In this document: piece after piece, positions 58,962 through 64,000 of the stretch
How the letters are laid out: every line of letters starts with the position of its first letter
Position numbering within the stretch: position 1 is the first letter of the stretch
Assembly: GCA_002104945.1 (NCBI GenBank)
Contig: MCFH01000009.1
Location: 946,501-1,010,500 of the forward strand
Length of the DNA stretch: 64,000 nt
Direction of reading: 5' to 3'
Source of the DNA: Piromyces finnis
Lineage: Eukaryota; Neocallimastigomycota; Neocallimastigomycetes; Neocallimastigales; Neocallimastigaceae
Program-made: the position numbers and the translations under genes
The notes under the pieces: model-generated
Told to the model about the DNA's origin: nothing
Databases searched by the model: none
What the model saw: the letters and a program-made list of their open reading frames with translations, nothing else

Positions 58962-61900
58962 TAGATATTAATATAAATCTATTTATTTTTATAAAATTTA
59001 ATTATATTTATTAAAAAATAACAAAAATATATTTATTTTGAGATATTAAAACAGCACTATATACTAAAAACTTGACACAATAGTAATAACAAGCTAAAAA
59101 TAAATAAATAAATAAATAATGCGATATTAAAAAGGGAATGTATTTTACATTGATAAAAACTATATAAATATTATAATTTTTATATATAATATTAAAACAT
59201 AAGAAACTTTTAAAAAAAATTTTTTTCTCTTATTTTAAATTTTTTACTTCATAAATTTTATATAATTATAATTATATATTATATATTAATCTACATTTAA
59301 ATAAATAAAAATGTAATATAAATGTAATGTAAAAATAAATTATTAATAATAATAATTGATTTATAAATAATGATTATGATTAAATAATATTATAATAAAA
59401 TATCTACTATTTTTAAACTGTATTATGTATAATAGTATTAATATTATTAATAAAAAAACTAATAAATATAATGAATTGTTTTTATTATCCTCAAATAAAA
59501 AGATAAAAAAAAAGTTGCAAATGTATTTATTATTTCTAATTGTTTTAAAATTGTTCTATTAAGGATTAGGTATCACACAAAATTTAAAATAATATTATAT
59601 AATTCTAATTAATATTACTACATCATATTTTCCATTTTAAATCAAACAATTATATATTTTATTTTAAGTCTTAATTATCTTTAATGTCGTTTATCATTTA
59701 ATGAAAGTAAAAATCAACACTAATAAGCTAATAGTTATACGAAAGTAAATTAAAAAGAAAATTTATTAATAAGTATTCCAAAATGAATATAATTTTACTT
59801 ATATTCATTTGATTATAATAATTAAGAAATAATCATGTATTGAATAGAGATGAAAAAAAGGCTTTCTTTTTTTTTTTCTCATATATGATTCCATATATAT
59901 TATTATTACCATTCAATCTCGTATCATAATTTATTTTTTATCTTACCTAGTAACTTTAAGGATCTTAATAACAGTAGGAAAAGTACTTACAGAATATTAA
60001 TCACTGTAACCATAAATTACGTTTAATATATAAGCAATAATAAGAAAAAGTTAACAAATCTACATTATAAAAATATAAAAAAAGATGATTCCCTTTAAGA
60101 CAATTGCTTTCCACTACTTAATACTTAAAATTTAATATATTTTCCTCTGAAAAATATATAAAATTAATTAAAATTAAAATTTACTTCATACATTCTCCAA
60201 GTTATTTGAAGTGCTAAAACTTATTATGTAGTAAAAACTTTAAAAAAATATTATTAAAAATAAATGAATTGTTAATAAATTTTTAGTTTTATAGAACTCA
60301 ATAGATAAAAATGGATAGCTTAAAAATATAAAAAATATAAAATAACATATATATATTAGATTAAATTATATTAAACTGGTTCAACAACTTTAACAATTTT
60401 ATTTATATTTAATTATCGGTTTTTATGGCGGATAAGTTAATATTAATAATATTTTTTTATTATTTTAGATTAGAAAAAATTTAAGTGTATACATATCTTT
60501 TAATTACAGAAAATACTTTGAAATCATTTTTTAATTAGTAAAAATATGAAACATAGTATATCGAAAAAATAAATATTAAAAAAATCAAAATAAATATAAT
60601 TAAACATAAATAATTTGGTGCAATGTATTATAGTAATTTTAATTAAAAGAAAAGATTACTATTAAATAAAATTATAATAATTATAATAATTATAATTAAC
60701 CTCAAATACGATAAAGAATCAAAACAGAAAAATATCATTAAGCCGGTCTACTGGCCAGTATTACTATTCCTTTAACATTAATTCTATTGTTACTTTAAAT
60801 CTTCTGATATTAACCATTGTTTTTCAATAATATAAGTCATAAATTTACCAGTGATTGACAAAAAATGAAGATTCTTCATAGATTGTATAATTTAATTTAT
60901 TTTGCAAATGATGGTTTAATAAAACTACTAATGTTTTCTTAAATTTACTATCAAAAAGGGCTAGGTAAAAAAGTTATATATTAAATAAATGTAGAAAGTT
61001 CTAAAGTCTAAAGATAAAAGTTTATCATTACTACAAAATGAATAGACATGAAAGCTGCATTTATATCCATTATTGAGATTACTTTCCATTGTTAGTTAAT
61101 TTCCTTAGTATATTTAATTCTAAATTTAAAAGATACTTTAGTCCAAGAATAATATGAATAATTAGGCGCTGCAAGAATGCTATGAAAAATATCTTTAATA
61201 ATTTGATCTTTTCATATAACAAAGCAAAGCATCTTACTTAATAACTATTATGGATACTTTTAAAAGAAGATATCCTTAGATCCTTAATAAAAATATGTAG
61301 TATCGTAGTATGATAAATGAATTTACTTGTTTGTATAAGAAATAATTATTAAAAACTATAAATACTCCATCCTAAGGTTGTAGTATTAGTTAACAATAAT
61401 ACTTTAAACTATATTTTCAAGACAGTAGAAATTTATTTACTGAAGATAAAGCATTCAAAAAAGTAATTATTATTATTATTATTAATAGGGTAATTATATA
61501 TATATTTTTTAACGACATCAAATATTTTTAAACTTTATTATTACTTTAATTAAAATTATAATACATGTAATAAAAAAAAGAGGGTAATTATATTATTATA
61601 TTATCTTAAAAATACAGTGAAAATATAAAATAGACAATTTAAAATTTTGTTACGAACATTTATATACATATTTTTTTTTTAGATTTCGTGTATTTATTTT
61701 ACACAATTTATATTAGGTAATACTTATTGATACTTACTGATAGTATTTACAAAATAAATATTAAAAATAATTAAAATATATAAATTATATTTAACTCAAT
61801 AAACTATATACATAATATATTCTTTTGAAAAATTTAAAAAAATAAGACCTTATTATCTATTTATTAAAATTATGACTATAATTAAAGATCAAACTTTACT

Positions 61901-62157
61901 TATTTAGAAAATATTCAACATACCTATAAATAAATTATAATTCCATCTGTTTTAACAAAAATTCAATAAATTTTAATTACTGCAAAATTTTCTACCATTA
62001 AACATTAGCAATAATCGCTTACTTCCAATTTTCTCATTTCTATTTTAAATAAATTATTCTCTTATTATTTACAATTATTTCACACTTAATTATCGATTTT
62101 TATTTGACTTTATACTTTATTTAAATATAATTTAAAATTATTCAATTTTAATTACAT
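58962..62157. other. 3.2-kb gene-poor region
   Basis: Lies between the SPT6 start and the RPS12 stop. The first part is plain AT-rich DNA, presumably with the SPT6 promoter. The central part (about 60740-61300) is less biased and holds a possible decayed coding remnant. No intact gene recognised on either strand. Confidence 0.5.
60750..61250 (-). pseudogene. Possible decayed protein-coding remnant of unknown family
   Basis: The minus strand gives protein-like stretches interrupted by stops and frame changes: KDQIIKDIFHSILAAPNYSY then YSWTKVSFKFRIKYTKEI and, after a stop, QWKVISIMDINAAFMSIHF. Further on YLALFDSKFKKTLVVLLNHH runs about 45 codons before a stop, then KTMVNIRRFKVTIELMLKE. Open runs with mixed residues are unusual in noncoding DNA this AT-rich. 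I do not recognise the source. Confidence 0.3.
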
Positions 62158-62580
62158 TTATTGCTTGTTGAAGTGTTGAAGGATAACATTCATAGCTTCA
62201 CTGTCTTCACCGTAGTTCTTAACAACAACACAAGAACAACCAACAACCTTACGTGGGTTACCATCACGATCGATCTTGCAGAGACCAGCCCATTCACCTA
62301 ACTTCTTGGCATCAGAAATCTTGATGAGATTGATGTTGTGTTCGTTACATAAAGCTTCAACAAGCTTAACGTATTCCTTTTCGGTACAGCTTTCGACAAG
62401 GACACAAAGAGAAGCTTCACGTCTGTCTAAAGCCTTAACACATTCTCTTAAACCTCTAGCGAGACCATCGTGGATAAGAGCCTTCTTAAGGACATCTTGA
62501 AGGGCTTGTTCAATGGTCATACCAGCTTGAGATGGAGCGTTAGCTTCAACTTGAACAGGAGTGGCTTCTTCGGCAGACAT
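62158..62580 (-). CDS. RPS12: 40S ribosomal protein S12 (eS12)
   Basis: Single intronless ORF of 140 codons. Diagnostic segments: [60 protein letters not shown] and [20 protein letters not shown], then [20 protein letters not shown]. The C-terminal QHFNKQ and the length fit the family. Codon choice is strikingly different from the other genes (AAG, AAC, TTC and ACC dominate), as expected for a very highly expressed gene. It is divergent from CLPTM1 with about 460 bp between starts. Confidence 0.98.
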   Translation of the reverse strand: MSAEEATPVQVEANAPSQAGMTIEQALQDVLKKALIHDGLARGLRECVKALDRREASLCVLVESCTEKEYVKLVEALCNEHNINLIKISDAKKLGEWAGLCKIDRDGNPRKVVGCSCVVVKNYGEDSEAMNVILQHFNKQ

Positions 62581-63040
62581 TTTAATATACTAAAAGTATC
62601 AATAATAATAAATAATATTTATTAATAATTTGCATTATTTAATACAATTTTTAAATATATTCATCCATCCATCCATATATTTATTAAATAACAATTAATA
62701 TTATAACAATTCATCATACAACCTTAAAAGTTATATCATGAACTCTTATTATACTTAATCCATTATTAATTAATATTTAAAATCAACAAAAATTCGATTA
62801 TTTTCATAATTACATACTTTTTGATGATTTAGTCAAAAGGAGAGAGTAATTTAATTTATTAAAAAAAATTCTTTTTATTAACAATGAACCAACCAATCAA
62901 ATTTGATTATTTTAATATTTCTTAACATCCAATTTACAATAATTTTGTAATATAGATTAAGAGAAAAATTTAAGGTGAATTATATATTAAAAAATTAATT
63001 AAAAGCAAAACCTTTATATATTTAAAGATATTATTTAAAA
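62581..63040. other. Divergent promoter region RPS12 / CLPTM1
   Basis: Short shared 5' region of 460 bp. It has a (CATC)n-like patch (CATCCATCCATCC, about 62661-62674) and poly-A. Individual promoter elements cannot be assigned. Confidence 0.5.
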
Positions 63041-64000
63041 ATGTCGGATTCAATTAAAAATAAAGGTTTAGTTGAAAAGAAAAAAAATGAAAAACCACAA
63101 GAAGAAGAACATTTAAATCAGCAAAATAGAAAGGAAAATGAGAATAAGAAAAATACTTTAAAAGATTTAATTCCAACAATTGCAAGAATGTTATTTTTCT
63201 TTTTTATGTATAAAATGATGTGTAAATATTTTTGTTATAATATAATAATTCCATATTATTAGATATTTATTTATTTATTTATTATTAATAATGATAATAA
63301 TTCTAATAATAAGCTGGATATGCACAGAAAAAAGTAAATCAGCAAAGTACAGTTACAAATCCACCTTATTCAACAAATGATAACATTAATCAAAATTCAA
63401 ATAGTGCTACTAAACAAACAAACAATTATATTATTAAAAATATTTGGAGGACTAACGAAAATACTAGAGCTGTAATATTCTTAAAAATTTAACAATTTTT
63501 TGAAAGAGCAAAATAGTTAATTTATAAATATTAAACATTAATATAATAATATAGGATTTCTACGCTTATTTATCAGAAAGTGAGGTTTTTCAAGACTTTG
63601 ACAATGAGGATAAATTATTGTGGAAAATTGATAATATAAAATTTAATGATTGGAATGAGATTTATACAAAAGAATTTAATATTGAACTCCCAGATGTATA
63701 TATTAGATATAATATAATATAGTTATGTATATTATTAAATATATTAAATTATTAAATTTATAAATATAATAGAATGTCTTAAATAATGGTACTTATTACA
63801 TTCATGCTTATTTTACTGAAAGTGGAAATTCTCCAAATTCAAGAAGTCCAAAATTCAATAGTAAAAAAATTGCATACAATAAAAAATGTAAAATCGCATT
63901 TTTAATATATACATTATTTATAAAGATAATATTAATGTTATTAATGTTTATTCCATTGTATTCTTGTTTTATGTTTTTAGTATTAACAAAATATAAGAAG
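63041..64000 (+). CDS. CLPTM1: CLPTM1-family multipass membrane protein, 3' truncated
   Basis: Starts MSDSIKNKGLVEKKKNEKP, a polar cytosolic leader, then a hydrophobic segment (TIARMLFFFFMYKMM). Following exons carry NYIIKNIWRTNENTRA, DFYAYLSESEVFQDFDNEDK, LLWKIDNIKFNDWNEIYTKE, FNIELPDNVLNNGTYYIHAY, FTESGNSP and, at the edge, LTKYKK. These match the lumenal domain of CLPTM1 (the LYVYISE, NGSIYIHVYFTKSG and NKYK landmarks). The exon 1 to exon 2 junction (about 63215-63313) is uncertain; a phase-consistent join uses a weak GTTATA donor and the AG before CTGGATATGC. Known: CLPTM1 proteins are ER/Golgi multipass proteins; animal members influence receptor trafficking, and the related CLPTM1L is a lipid scramblase. 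The remaining membrane segments lie beyond the window. Confidence 0.88.

Noticed and set aside
62276-62500. Plus-strand ORF opposite RPS12
   Set aside because: Antisense frame of a highly conserved ribosomal protein gene.

Overview
The window is a very AT-rich eukaryotic nuclear segment with dense short GT-AG introns, long poly-A/T and (AAT)n tracts between genes and inside introns, and Asn/Lys/Ser-rich proteins. TAA, TGA and TAG all act as stops, so the code is standard. The gene set (class C GPCR with a bacterial-type solute-binding ectodomain, FANCI, DNA polymerase kappa, cyclin Y, Doa1, SPT6) plus the composition best fits an early-diverging zoosporic fungus, most likely an anaerobic gut chytrid (Neocallimastigomycota). 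That assignment is an inference; a Dictyostelium-like amoeba is less likely because intron density is high.

Layout: 1-2.8 kb (+) 5'-truncated class C GPCR; 3.4-5.8 kb (-) NSUN5/Rcm1 rRNA methyltransferase; 6.2-13.3 kb (+) FANCI; 14.2-16.2 kb (-) RAE1/Gle2; 17.4-19.4 kb (+) syntaxin; 19.8-24.5 kb (-) Doa1/PLAA; 25.8-26.8 kb (+) UBC13; 27.7-30.9 kb (+) cyclin Y; 31.5-32.9 kb (+) orphan protein; 34.4-37.4 kb (-) fimbrin-type CH-CH coiled-coil protein; 40.5-42.2 kb (+) proteasome beta-2; 43.1-47.0 kb (+) DNA polymerase kappa; 47.6-51.8 kb (-) giant Asn-rich protein with a half-LIM module and a SAM-like end; 53.1-59.0 kb (-) SPT6; 59.0-62.2 kb gene-poor with a possible decayed coding remnant; 62.2-62.6 kb (-) RPS12; 63.0 kb to the edge (+) CLPTM1, 3'-truncated.

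The genes are independent eukaryotic units, not an operon. Several belong to ubiquitin-linked genome maintenance: FANCI, UBC13 (K63 chains), Doa1 (Cdc48 cofactor) and Pol kappa (two UBZ fingers). Doa1 and UBC13 are divergent neighbours. The proximity may be chance.

The most unusual observation is the splicing architecture of the polymerase kappa gene. Restoring its conserved catalytic motifs requires at least two 4-nt exons (GATG at 43658-43661 and CGAG at 44180-44183) and further exons of 10, 13, 14, 15 and 20 nt, each flanked by AG and GT. Doa1 also carries two 14-nt exons and a duplicated exon pair. Other items worth a look are an eight-copy intronic minisatellite lacking AG, a G-rich tract, an LTR-like element and an orphan gene with an in-frame decayed extension.
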